Below, in pieces: positions 11,787-22,455 of a stretch of 64,000 nt of DNA (the stretch's first letter is position 1; every line of letters begins with the position of its first letter). Location: NCBI GenBank assembly GCA_018389105.1, contig JACATO010000039.1, positions 1,072,219 to 1,136,218 of the forward strand, in the 5' to 3' direction. The position numbers and the translations under genes were made by a program. The notes below the pieces were generated by a model. That model searched no databases, was not told the DNA's origin, and saw nothing but the letters and a program-made list of their open reading frames with translations. This DNA comes from Nautilus pompilius. Lineage: Eukaryota > Mollusca > Cephalopoda > Nautilida > Nautilidae.

Positions 11787-12104
11787 GTGCAAAGTGAAAC
11801 GCTAAAGGTCCATCCTACTGGAGAGGTTACCACTTCGTGCGTCACGTGCTATTCTGATGCCCCCCTCTCTCCGGTCTACACACCATCATCTTCTGCACCA
11901 CTCGAACCATCGGGTCTCAGAAATTCCAGTCTTATAGATGTCCGGGAAGGGGTTCTTCGAATAGTGCCCATTGATGCTGAAACGAGTCGGTACCATTTTG
12001 CGTCCTCTCAATCTGCTTCATTTTATCGGGCGTTCTTTCCTTTCCATGTCGGGTTAAAAATTACAACCGATAAACAGCATCAAAAGAGTGGACGCCACCA
12101 GTAA
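11787..12104 (+). CDS. Hypothetical ORF, unrecognised
   Basis: A 105-codon frame starting MQSETLKVHPTG and ending with a basic tail (KQHQKSGRHQ). Amino-acid composition is not low complexity (Ser/Pro-rich in the first half), so it could be an exon. I recognise no domain, signal peptide or membrane span. No convincing splice sites or upstream promoter are visible and the neighbours are non-coding. Confidence 0.15.
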   Translation: MQSETLKVHPTGEVTTSCVTCYSDAPLSPVYTPSSSAPLEPSGLRNSSLIDVREGVLRIVPIDAETSRYHFASSQSASFYRAFFPFHVGLKITTDKQHQKSGRHQ

Positions 12105-13669
12105 TAAATACGACGACTGCACCTTCGAGTCATTTCCCAGTCTCACATCAGCCGTGGGATTCATTATCTGTCTATTAATGGTGAGAATAACCGCCAACTC
12201 TACCACCCACCCACCCACATGTGTCGCTGCTATGAAATCCTGTTACCGGAAGCAGTCGGTGTAACTTGTCCATGGACGCTGCTAGGCGGTGCAAGATAAA
12301 TTAAGTCTTCTCTGCACTATGGTCCATACGTGACTGGCTGAATCAACGATTGGAGCGATATCTAAAGTTAATCGTTGACAAATTAATTTGATTTGCCTCT
12401 TTGCCCATACATCCGTTACTAACCTATCTTTTTATTTCGACATTTATGAGAAAAATATAGGGGATTCTCTGAATTATGAATTCTGCTTTTATCTGATAAA
12501 CATGGCAACGTTTTATTCCACTCGTCTCGTTCAGCGTCCGGATGCGCAGTTAAAAACAAATCACCTCGTTCTCTTCAAGAAATTTTGAACATCACAGTTT
12601 TAAAGCTAATTTATTACCAAATTAGTGCCACCATTGAAAAGAAAAAAGAAACATGAAAGAAAGAATGGCTCCCCTCATCGGTTTAGGAAAATCTCCAGCG
12701 GTCGTATTACGAAGTGCACCGTCTCTGACGTAGTCGGTGCTGATCTTATCGTCGTCGGATCAGCCTCTGTAATGAATCAGGCGAAATGAACTCAATGTCG
12801 GTGCCCTTTTTTAATCTAAAATCCTTAGGTGTGGGCTCTCCTAAAACTTCCATAGATTTGTGACAGTTATTTATTTTGTACGGTTTCCGCTTAGATGCCT
12901 CAGACGCGAAAACTTTCCAAAGCTTCCTCAGCGCATTGGTTCTTGTTTACCCAACCCCCGCCTCCCAACCTAATGCGAGACGGCTTTTGCTCTGGCTACA
13001 AAGCTAACTGGGCCACTTTGAGTTAGTTTATATAAGAGATGAGAAGCCATTACTATTTATATAAGTTCTATCCAGGTTACCGCTCTGAACAGTTCTGGCG
13101 CCCGTTAATAACCATTGCGTGCATGTTGATTAAATTCACAATTACACAAAGCGACTGCGGGGCTCCATAATAAACCACTTAAAATTTACCTTTGTTGGAC
13201 AAATTAAAGGGTTTGGTGCATCGCGAATGCGCAAGACAGATTTTTTTTTCCTTTCACTATTTCTGAGAGAAATATTAACGCCCTTGATTAAATTATACTA
13301 TTTTCCCTTTTCTTTTTCTGAAGGGGCAGGGGACTCGAGCGGCGATAGTTTCGGAAATATTGAGAGAGAGAGAGAGAGAGGAAATTAGATGCGTTTGGAT
13401 ACCATCAGACATGTCCCTGGGTCTATAAGGTTTCTGAAGACGGCGAATGAAAACGGATATTACAGGCTGTAAATCATCTAATAAATAGTATCCTTCATAT
13501 TTTCAACGGCATTAATGAAGATGCCGGTGCATACTGCCGTGTAAAAGATTAATAAAGCTGCTCAGTGCTATAAGGCAGCCCCCTTTTCACTTTATAAAAA
13601 GGAAGTTTTGAATTAATCAGCCAACAGAACGCGTCCTTTTATGTACACACCGTATCTGTTGTAAATCTC

Positions 13670-13672
<3 letters not shown>
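12105..13672. other. Non-coding, possible conserved regulatory patch
   Basis: No gene. The part at about 12950-13200 is rich in short TAAT-type motifs, TATATAAG and balanced-composition sequence that resembles animal conserved non-coding elements, but conservation cannot be judged from one sequence. A short (GA)n lies at 13363-13381. Confidence 0.25.

Positions 13673-13713
<41 letters not shown>
13673..13713. repeat. (TG)n microsatellite
   Basis: About 20 uninterrupted TG units. It creates a Cys/Val run at the start of a spurious plus-strand frame. Confidence 0.95.
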
Positions 13714-13716
<3 letters not shown>

Positions 13717-15198
13717 AAGAGGTGTTTTTATAACACAGTGTTTCCCAGTTTGTTTGAAAGGAAATACATTAGATAACTACACACCCTTCTTTATATTACA
13801 GGACATCAGATACCATACATTATATTATATATATATAGATCAGTTTTTGCCATGTCCTTTGATGTCTATAAACGTTTATCTGCTATGTTTGGGGTCTTGA
13901 AAATCTTCAGTGTGCTCTGATTTTCTGTAAAATCGGTCTGTAACATACGGCGGATCATGGTTGCGTCTTATACGTGCTCTGGATATCTTATTTAATTTTT
14001 TTTTAAGAAAAGAAAGAAACTGGTAGGAACAGTTTTATTGCGGCTACATAATAATGGACTAATCAGTTCCGTAGTGGATAGATGACTGTTTATATTCCAT
14101 AAAGAAAAGCTACTCTTTTATTTTGCATGGAAAGTTAATCTGTAAATCGTTGTGCCCGTATCAGGCGGGCTGCGTCTTATACACACCTCCTTTCTTTTGC
14201 TTCTATAGTAATACTAAAGATTAATGCTGCATTATGTAGGTGGGTCCTAGACTTCCGAGAGTCACAAACGTGCTGTCCTATCTACGGATAACCCACCGGT
14301 GGTGAGATTGACGTGTAGTCATGGGTTTTCATAAGATCTTGATCCCCTCTATTATTTAAAAAGGTCCGACAGCTATTTAAAGCGGTGCTCTGAATTATTA
14401 GCTAAAGAAAACAACCGCTTTGGTTTTGTAAAACAAATTTAGTTTAACATCTTTCCAGCAATTATTTACATTCTATTAAAATAATCTGATTATTCAGATA
14501 AGTTACTTGTCGCTTTTATTCATATTCTAAAAGATTTCTGCGCGATCTCAAGTGGTTTGGACTTCGCCAAGGAGTCGGACCGTTCGAACGGCTCTAGGTG
14601 AAACACTTGCTCTCGATAGCGAACCAGTTTTCTCTCGAGTCCTCGTCATATATGTGTGGCTTTGCACGCCACTAGAAAGGCCATCGCTGGGATGGTTTAA
14701 TATCTAAGGTGCAAATAATGCAACTGTCTTTTAAATCCTGTCCGAAAGCGAAATTCAGTCTTCTCTTTTATGTCTTCGGATTTAAGGGAGGAAAACAGTC
14801 GATGTTATTAAAATAATAGTTTGTGTTTATGCCAAATCACAGGTTATAGAAATATTTATCTTTAAGGTCTGGTACTTATCTTTTAGAATGTCTAATCTTT
14901 CGAAATGTATTAAAAACGTTTTTGAAGTAAGCAATTAGATATTCTTTTCGTATAAGTAATTTGGATTTTGAAAGATGCAATAACAATTTCTTTAAAAATG
15001 GATAATTACAGACAGCAGAGCTGAGAGTCGATAAAGACGAACTTTTTTGGTGTTCATAAATAAAATGGTAAATGATTGCCAGGGTTATTTAAAAAGAATA
15101 CTGTCCATATTTCACAGAAATTGTTCTATTAAAACAAAACAATAAAAAAATAACAGAATTAAAAAAATAAATACATTTTGTTTTTTCTTTCTTTTAAA
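13714..15198. other. Non-coding stretch, nothing recognised
   Basis: AT-rich, with no frame of 60 codons or more on either strand. A short TATA run lies at 13824-13836. Nothing recognised. Confidence 0.45.
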
Positions 15199-15678
15199 AA
15201 GTTAATAGCTTGAGGATGTAAACCTACGTTTGTTCAATTCCAAAACCTGTTTTATTCTGGGGACTATTACTTGAAACATTTAATATAACAGAACATTTAG
15301 CCTTGGTACGTAAACTAATTTCCTTTGCTAACAATCGACCAACACCGAGTCTCGCAGTCAAATACAAGATCACCGTCCAGCCGCCCTTTAAATGTGTCTT
15401 GTTTTCTTTCTCTACTTTGGACGGATGACGAATGAACAGTAAAACACAAAGTTAGAAGCCCATCATTACTTTCGTTTTTGTTTTCTTTCGTCTCTCTTTA
15501 TTTTAAATCATCCATGGGGAGGGGGGCGGGGACAGAAGAATGGTTCCAGAACACAGAGGAATAATCAGGTAAAAGGATTCCCGGTTTGTGGTTAGAATTT
15601 AGCTAGCTGATGTAGACAGTCAGCCGAAGGGGGCTCACTGTTAACCCTAACCCTGCTAACTTCTACTGATGTAATATA
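15199..15678 (+). repeat. Left arm of a 480-bp inverted repeat
   Basis: This segment recurs as reverse complement at 19308-19792, with roughly three quarters or more of the bases matching by eye over the whole length. Matching landmarks include GTTAATAG at the outer edge, TACTTGAAACATTTAAT, CGAGTCTCGCAGTCAAA, GTAAAACACAAAG, AGAAGCCCATC, AATCAGGTAAAAGGA, GATGTAGACAGTCAGCCGA and TAACCCTAACCC near the inner edge. It encodes nothing recognisable. Confidence 0.85.
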
Positions 15679-16511
15679 CAACAACAACAACAACATTTTC
15701 TAATTTTTCAACTTAACACAAACAAATAAATAAATAATTTTTTTAAAAAAAGGGGGGAAGTAGTTAGTGCGTTGGGAATATTCGAAATTTATGGAAAACA
15801 AAGTGCAAGTTAATTGAATTTTAGAAAATTAAAAATTCAAAAAAAAAACCACGTGGTAAAATTATAATTTAATGAGTTACAAATTACTTTAAGAGGGAAG
15901 AATATCCACAAACATTTCCGATGCTGGCGTGGATGCTCTACGCACGCACTTTTAAGAAAGTGCGTAGAAATAATTGATTAGTATATAACGCCCCTTGCTG
16001 TGTTTTTGATAAACAGCGATATCCAATTTGTGCTCTGTTATTGTTTTTAGATAGAGGCTGGGATCGTGACGTCATCTCGAGGAAACCGGCGACTTAGATC
16101 AGTGGAGATCACTGTGGCCCCCCCCTACCGTCAAATATTTTCATTGATCTGCACCAGATTCCGGCGCATCTTGTATCGGTTGAATTCAAGCTCAAGGCAG
16201 GTTTATTTTTCTTTTTTAAAGGTGAATTGCTTATGTGCCTTTAGACATTTAAATTAATCTTATGTTAAATAAGAAGCAAAAAGTCGAATGCTGTCTTGGC
16301 AACAGAAAGTTTGAGGTTGAGAGTGATACCTCCTGCTTCCCCTTCCCCCTCCGGTCCCCAGTTAATCACCAGCGCGAACCCGCCAAGTATACGAAATCGA
16401 TCTGAATAAAAGCGTTAAGGGCTGCGAACTTTGTGCGGAATCAGTAATCGTAGAAGGAAGGGAGGAGAGTTATATGATGCACTACAAAAAAAATAAATAG
16501 CTTCTATAGAA
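15679..16511. other. Spacer between inverted arm and hAT element
   Basis: Low-complexity A/T and CAA runs, then ordinary sequence. A 63-codon frame at 16066-16257 has no recognisable feature. Confidence 0.4.
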
Positions 16512-16537
16512 CAGTGGTTCTTAACCTTTTAAGAGGC

Positions 16538-16723
16538 GCCGAACCCTAACGGAAACCTCCGTCCACTAGCCGAGCCCTAACGGAAACCTCCGACCACTAG
16601 CCGAACCATAACGAAAACCTCCGACCATTAGCCGAACCCTAACGGAAACCTCCGCCCACTAGCCGAACCATAACGGAAACCTCCGACCATTAGCCGAACC
16701 CTAACGGAAACCTCCGCCCACTA
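16538..16723. repeat. 31-bp subterminal tandem repeat, six copies
   Basis: Six consecutive 31-bp units of the form GCCGAACCCTAACGGAAACC plus TCCGNCCACTA, with variants (CATTA for CACTA, ACCATAA for ACCCTAA). Later copies alternate, so copies 3 and 5 (CATAA/CATTA) and copies 4 and 6 (CCTAA/CACTA) pair up, as if a 62-bp dimer had duplicated. They start 26 bp inside the left hAT terminus, where hAT transposases usually bind subterminal repeats. Confidence 0.92.
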
Positions 16724-16763
16724 GCCGAACCCCTCAAATTTGACAAAAAATATTCAATTTTAA

Positions 16764-18617
16764 TTAATACAAAAATGAAAAAAAAATTGCTTCAGAATTC
16801 AAGAGTACATTTGGGTAATAAGAAGAACCGGATCTTAATGCGATCTTTGTTCTTGTTTTCGGGAGCCGATCTGGGAAAATGCGTGGTCTTCTTTTGGCAA
16901 GGGTCACCCTCTTCGCATCACTTTCGCATGCGAGCCTGCTCCTTTCCTTTGTTTTGATGTCCACCAGTCTCGAAAATGGCTGCTCACAGAGATACGTTGT
17001 AACGAACGGCGTGAGGACCTCAAGGGCAATTTTAGCGACGAGAGGACACCCTTCCATTTGGCGGCGCCCAAACGTTGAGAGCGTTGTTGAGTGTGGCTCT
17101 GCTGAAGTTCGATGAGGCCGTCGAGGTATTGATCGTTGACATCTGCCGTTGCAACGTCGAAAGTAAATGGCTGTGCTGGGTGTTGTTCTTGGTCAGGGAA
17201 ATATCCATCGGAATGGCTTTTGCAGCTCATCCAGTGCGTGGCAATGGCTTGCTTCAGTTCCCTTGGTATACTCGCAGCAGTGCCTCCAACCTCAGAATCA
17301 TCTTCAATTCCGCTCACGCACTCGTCCAGTAGCGGAAAGTTCGCGAAGTTTTCCTCCTCTGTTCGCCGCCTCCACAACGGTAACCTCTTTCGAAAAGCGC
17401 TCGGCTTTTTCTTCAGCTTCGATGACATTCACTCCACCGCCCAGCATCTGGCAATTGAGATGATTGAGTGCGTCGGAGATGTCAGCCATGTACGCCAAGG
17501 TTAGGATGAACTTTGATTCTCCAAAATGAGTTGTATGGCGATGCTGGTGCTCCCGCACAAAACAAGGCCAATTTTACACGCCCCAGTACCTTCCCTCGTG
17601 ATAGCCACCGAAAGTTAGAGTGGTAGAGAAGGACTTCGAATTCAGAGCCAATTTCATTGCACAGCTCTTTGAAGATGCGATGATTCAGAGCACTGCTTCG
17701 CACGTAATTCACGGTATCATCGGCAATTTTCAGAAGATCGGCCAGTTCTGGAGGCAGAGGTTTTTTTATGCCAGCGCTTGTCTGTGCAGGATACACTTCG
17801 TGACGATGATGTGTGGTGCATCGGCCTCTACCAGCGCTCCAAAACCGGAGTTGCGCCCCAGCATGGCTGGAGCCCCGCCCGAGCAAATTGCAGACACCAT
17901 GTTCCACGAAAGACCGTTGCTCCTGAAGAAGCGGTCCACAAGTTTCTTCACGTCAGCTGCCTTAGTCGTTGTTGTGAGAGGCTTGCAGAACAGAAACTCT
18001 TCCGTGACCCCGTCTCCCCGGACATAACGCACGAGTGCGATGAGCCGGCTCAAGTTAGAAACGTCGCTGGTCTCGTCGAGTTGAAGGCTGAATTTCGTTG
18101 GACTCGCAACTAAATCTGCAACTACCCGGGCGAGGATGTCATCGCTCATGTCGTCGATTCCTGCTGCTGGTGGTGTCATCTGAGAGTGGAACAAGAGACA
18201 ACTTGTCTTCAGCAGCTTTTCCAAGCATGGTGCTGGCCATCTTCAACGCGGCTGGTTTGATGAGTGTTTCGCCAAACGGTGCGTGGCACGCCATTCTTTG
18301 CGACTGGATACGCAACTTCATAGGAGGCGCTGAGGGTCGGTTTGTCAGTCGGAACGAAGCTGCGATCTGGCAAAGTCGCCAATGCGTCGAATCGAGCCCT
18401 TTTCAATTTGAATTCATCCAGCGTCGCGTCCTTGTACTGCCCCTTGCCGTGCAATTTTATGAAGTGTTCCCGCAATTTCGACGGTACGAGGCTGGAATTG
18501 CGCGACTCCACATAGCAAAGCACGCGCTGAGGAGGCTGAGTCCCGTCCTTCTCCCCGTGACACGTGACCCGGTGCCGCCCCTAATCCTCCGACCATTTCC
18601 TTTCTTTTACTCGACAT
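16764..18617 (-). pseudogene. hAT transposase remnant, SCAND3/FAM200-like
   Basis: Decayed transposase of the ZBED/FAM200/SCAND3-like hAT group. The likely start is at 18617 (MSSKRK). A degraded BED finger follows, with SKLREHFIKLHG keeping the histidine half. The catalytic core is spread over several frames: LDETSDVSN (frame 18224-17766), SGGAPAMLG, then after a shift near 17775 NYVRSSALNHRIFKELC and FRWLSRGKVLGRV (RW motif). A shift near 17560 leads to LREHQHRHTTHF-like sequence (17558-17304), then frame 17428-16904. The hATC dimerisation block TTYLCEQPFSRLVDIKTK lies at about 17000. At least four frameshifts make it inactive. It is more damaged than the copy at 3.4-5.1 kb and belongs to a different subfamily. 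Confidence 0.8.
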
Positions 18618-18903
18618 CCTCATCCCGAAAAAAAAGAAAAGAAGTAAAATTAAGTCAGACTGAAAGCAAATAATATCAAAATTGCAATGTGTTTCGGAGG
18701 GCCTCCGCCGACCCCCCCCCCGAGACTGGCTCACTCACTAACCCCTGGGCTTTAAGAATCACTGCTGTAGAACCTCCAGCAGCAATAAAAGAAACCGTCA
18801 CCGGTGATAGGAGAACATATGGAATCTGAGCAAAACTAGAACTGTTTGCTTTATTCCCCTGTTCCCGCTGACCGTGCTGACAGACACGCCAAAGGATGAG
18901 AGA

Positions 18904-18920
18904 AGCGCCCTCTGCTGGCC
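18904..18920 (+). promoter_or_regulatory. CTCF-like motif
   Basis: GCGCCCTCTGCTGGCC matches the core of the bilaterian CTCF recognition sequence closely. It lies about 140 bp outside the right end of the hAT element. A weaker relative (GGCGCCCCTGCTAG) occurs at 45741-45754. Occupancy cannot be judged from sequence. Confidence 0.35.
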
Positions 18921-19307
18921 GCTCCGCCCCGTTACCAGAAAGACAGAAAGATACGAGAACAACAAAGAAAAACACGATAAATAATAGAACTGCAACCATG
19001 TTTTCTTAACAGTATTAAGGTAAGAAACACCGTTAATCGTGTAACTTCGAGAAGTATTTGGTGATGGTATTTATACTGATATGCAAAAACAGAGCATCAT
19101 TTAGGTCCATCGCTTCGTGAGGCCACGAGGCCGCCCACGTTCACGTCCAATCCTGTCAAATTAAAAACAGCAAAATGCTTTTTCCCTGCATAATTGAAAT
19201 ATATTAAAATGAAGAGGAAACGTAATAAGGTATAAACCCAAGGGATGCGAAATCTATAAAAAAAATTAATTAAACTGAAAAATAAGAAGAATATTTACTT
19301 TTAAAAA

Positions 19308-19792
19308 TGTATATTGCAGAGATAAAAGTGGGGCGGGGTTAGGGTTAGTTGGTGGTATAGATCGCCTCGGCTGACTGTCTACATCAGTTAGCTAATATTT
19401 TAACTACAAACTTGGAGTCCTTTTACCTGATTGCCCCTCTCCTCTTCTGTCCCCACACCGGAGATGATTTAAAATAAAATCGAGAGGGGCAAAAACTAAA
19501 CGAAAGTAATGGATGGGCTTCTATCTTTGTGTTTTACGGTTAATCTGGCATCCGTAAATTATGCGCCGTAATCAAAGTAGAAAAGAAAAAACAAGACATA
19601 ATTAAAGGACAACTGGACGGTAATCTTTTATTTTGACTGCGAGACTCGATGATGGCGATTGTTAGCAGAGAAAATTACTGTATCTTCTGTCAAATTAAAT
19701 GTTTCAAGTACTAGCCCCAGAGTAAGACGCTGGTTTTGAAATTGAACAGACGTAGGCTTACAGACTTAGTACACCCTCAAACTATTAACTTG
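19308..19792 (-). repeat. Right arm of the 480-bp inverted repeat
   Basis: Reverse-complement partner of 15199-15678. The inner edge carries GGGTTAGGGTTAG (telomere-like) and the outer edge ends in CTATTAAC. Similarity stops outside these limits on both arms. Removing the hAT insertion leaves a spacer of about 1.4 kb, so the original structure was about 2.3 kb with long inverted ends. Confidence 0.85.
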
Positions 19793-21776
19793 ATGGAAAT
19801 AGTAACTTTAATTATTATATCATTTCAACTTATATATTAGCCACGTTAATTATTTTTTCTTTGCCTGGAAAAGTTTTTTTCCTAAGATTAGAAGACCAAT
19901 TTTGTGTCATTTACAATCACAGTAAAAAAAAACTGAGGAAATTTAATAGGGAACTCTTTTGGAATAAGTATGTGCACGTCTCTCCTGATCTTCAGAAATA
20001 GTTGTTAAAAGTATCAATGTCACTAATAACAGGCAATGGTAGTAATTTATTGCATCTACTCATATTTGCGTTACTAAAGAAATACTTCCTAATTGTAAGT
20101 CTTACAGACAGTTTGGTTAGCTTCCCAGTACGAGATGTACCCGATTGAAAATTTGGCAATAAATAATATTTTTTTTCCTTCAAAATTTCCAATTGTTAGC
20201 GTTAAACACAAATCAGATCACACAACACGACTCATCGATCCGCTCTGTATCTATATAGCGCGCTGTCTTTTCATTTCGCATCTCTAGAGCGAGTTCTCAC
20301 TGACTCTCCGCTATAGTGGTGCGCAAACTTGTTGCATTACGGTAACCGTCTAAATTTTTTTAAATATCATTTTATCGCACGCTATGAAGTCTTCGTGTAT
20401 AAGCATGAATTATACTCGAGAAATGTCTTATAAAAACTCACTCTCTTTTGGACGACGAATCTTCCAGAGTCCAGGTTCCTCTTGGGACACAACAAACAGT
20501 TTGAAAAATTTCGTCCGACTATCCCTTTTATGTATAATATCGCGTGTTATATCCTGAATCCATTCGTTGGATAATATCGCTAGTAAGCTGGTGGTGCAAC
20601 ACCTACAGCGAGTAAATAAGTGAGAACTTAACCACGAAGAAAGGCTGAAGATGCGATAAGATTACTACATGTCAGATAAACCGTAGCACTAACGGAATCC
20701 TATTTCTCTCATCTAAAATTTCTGTTACAAAATGTTCCAGAAGTCTTAACTGTACAATTGCAGCGCTGTTCCCACACTTTGGCCTAACAAAGTCTGTACA
20801 GTTTATTGTAACCAATGCAATACATTTTTTTGTCGACGCCAGCTCATCCGGATGATTTGTTTTGATCTGCATGATTATCCTGATGATACCTGGCACCAGC
20901 CAAATAATTTCTTTCTTTTTTTCCGGGAATATTTTGGCCATGTGTTCAAGATTTGAATTTTAAGACTATTGTGCCATAACTTCGTTTCTTGCTGGTTGAA
21001 ACCCCAACTTTCCGGTTGTTGAAGCCGTGCCCGCTCTAGCACAGAAAAACGCGGCTTTACTCGCTTTAAATGTGCAAGGGTGGCCTTTATAAGACCCCGG
21101 ATAATTGCGATAGTTTCGTTCGATCAATCGAGATTGAGAGAGACAGTTTGTAGCCGCCCAACTAGATTGTCTACGAAATTAGGTGTTTGCACATTTCGTG
21201 AATATTTTGTAACCGGATTAAGAAATTAAAAATCGCTTAAAATAGTCTGATAGCAAGAGTTCGAAAGTCCATCCACATTTAAACAATTAATGGAATCTGA
21301 TATTGAAATTTAACAAGACAACAACAAAAAAAAAACAACTGTCACCGTGAGATGCGTTTCTTGAAAACGGACGAAATGTTTTAGATTTGCTGAACTGCCA
21401 AACATGCTACGCATGACTGAGCCGACGTCACATGGCAAATAACGATTTTCTGATAACGAATTTTACTCTGTGACGGTACAGTATCCCTATTTTATCATAC
21501 TCGTGGCCAAAATAATCATATTACCAGAAATATTTCTGATTCTTTATTTATGCAAAGTTTAAGCACTGTTGTTGTTGTTTTTTTCTGATTTATTTATGTC
21601 TTTCTTTTGTTAAAATTATAATCCTTGGTGTTATTGCAAAGTGCGCGTTTATTAAAGTCTGTCGTCTTGCTGCTGTACAGCTGTATCTTCACAGAAATGA
21701 CTACATTAGGAAGATCTTGACAGAGGCCAATGGATATCAAAACAGTTTGCGTTATTGTTGGAATGCGTTTTTTATT
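19793..21776. other. Non-coding stretch, nothing recognised
   Basis: AT-rich. The 66- and 89-codon minus-strand frames (19992-20192, 20672-20941) show no domain; the second has a lysine-rich start and a hydrophobic stretch but no family resemblance that I recognise. Confidence 0.4.
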
Positions 21777-21840
21777 GTCTCTCTCTCTCTCTCTCTGTAA
21801 TGACATAATCTATAATCTATCTCTGTGTAATGACGCCATA

Positions 21841-21892
<52 letters not shown>

Positions 21893-22455
21893 ATGACGTC
21901 ATGTCTCTCTCTCTGTAATGAACATCATCTCTCTCTGTGTAATGACGTCATCTCTCTCTCCGTAATGACGTCATGTCTCTCTCTGTAATGAACATCATCT
22001 CTCTCTGTGTAATGAACTCATGTCTCTCTCTGTTGAACATCATCTCTCTCTGTGTAATGACGTCATCTCTCTCTCCGTAATGACGTCATGTCTCTCTCTG
22101 TAATGAACATCATCTCTCTCTGTGTAATGACGTCATCTCTCTCTCCGTAATGACGTCATGTCTCTCTCTGTAATGAACATCATCTCTCTCTGTGTAATGA
22201 CATAATCTATAATCTATCTCTGTGTAATGCCATGTCTCTCTATGTAATGAGTGTCCTCTCTCTCTCTCTCTTTTCTCTCTCTCTCTGTGTAATGACGTCA
22301 TCTCTCTATGTAATGATGTCCTCTCTCTCTCTTTCTCTCTCTCTCTCTGTGTAATGACGTCATCTCTCTACTATGTAATGACGTCCTCTCTCTCTCTGTG
22401 TGTGTGTAATGACGCCATGTCTCTCTATGTAATGATGTCCTCTCTCTCTCTCTCT
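21777..22455 (+). repeat. CT/ATGACGTCAT dimeric minisatellite array
   Basis: Two monomers alternate: GTAATGACGTCATGTCTCTC and GTAATGAACATCATCTCTCT, each about 23 bp. The first is a perfect CRE palindrome and the second a decayed version. The left and middle parts also carry the GACATAATCTATAATCTATC block shared with the 44.2 and 45.2 kb arrays. Long pure CT tracts (for example 21847-21889) interrupt it, and the right end grades into CT with CATGTCTCTCTATG blocks. Confidence 0.92.

Larger units (their letters stand above)
16512..18764 (-). mobile_element. Delimited hAT DNA transposon with TIRs and TSDs
   Basis: The left end begins CAGTGGTTCTTAA (16512) and the right end is its near-complement TTAAGAATCACTG (to 18764). 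Immediately outside are CTATAGAA (16504-16511) and CTGTAGAA (18765-18772). These are an 8-bp target-site duplication with one mismatch that fits the nTnTAGAn preference of hAT elements. The 2253-bp interior holds a broken transposase on the minus strand and a block of 31-bp tandem repeats just inside the left end. The element lies in the spacer between two inverted arms (15.2 and 19.3 kb), so it inserted into a pre-existing structure. Confidence 0.88.

Noticed and set aside
17136..18673. Several plus-strand ORFs of 98-191 codons
   Set aside because: They are antisense shadows of the decayed hAT transposase, whose minus-strand frames carry the recognisable motifs.
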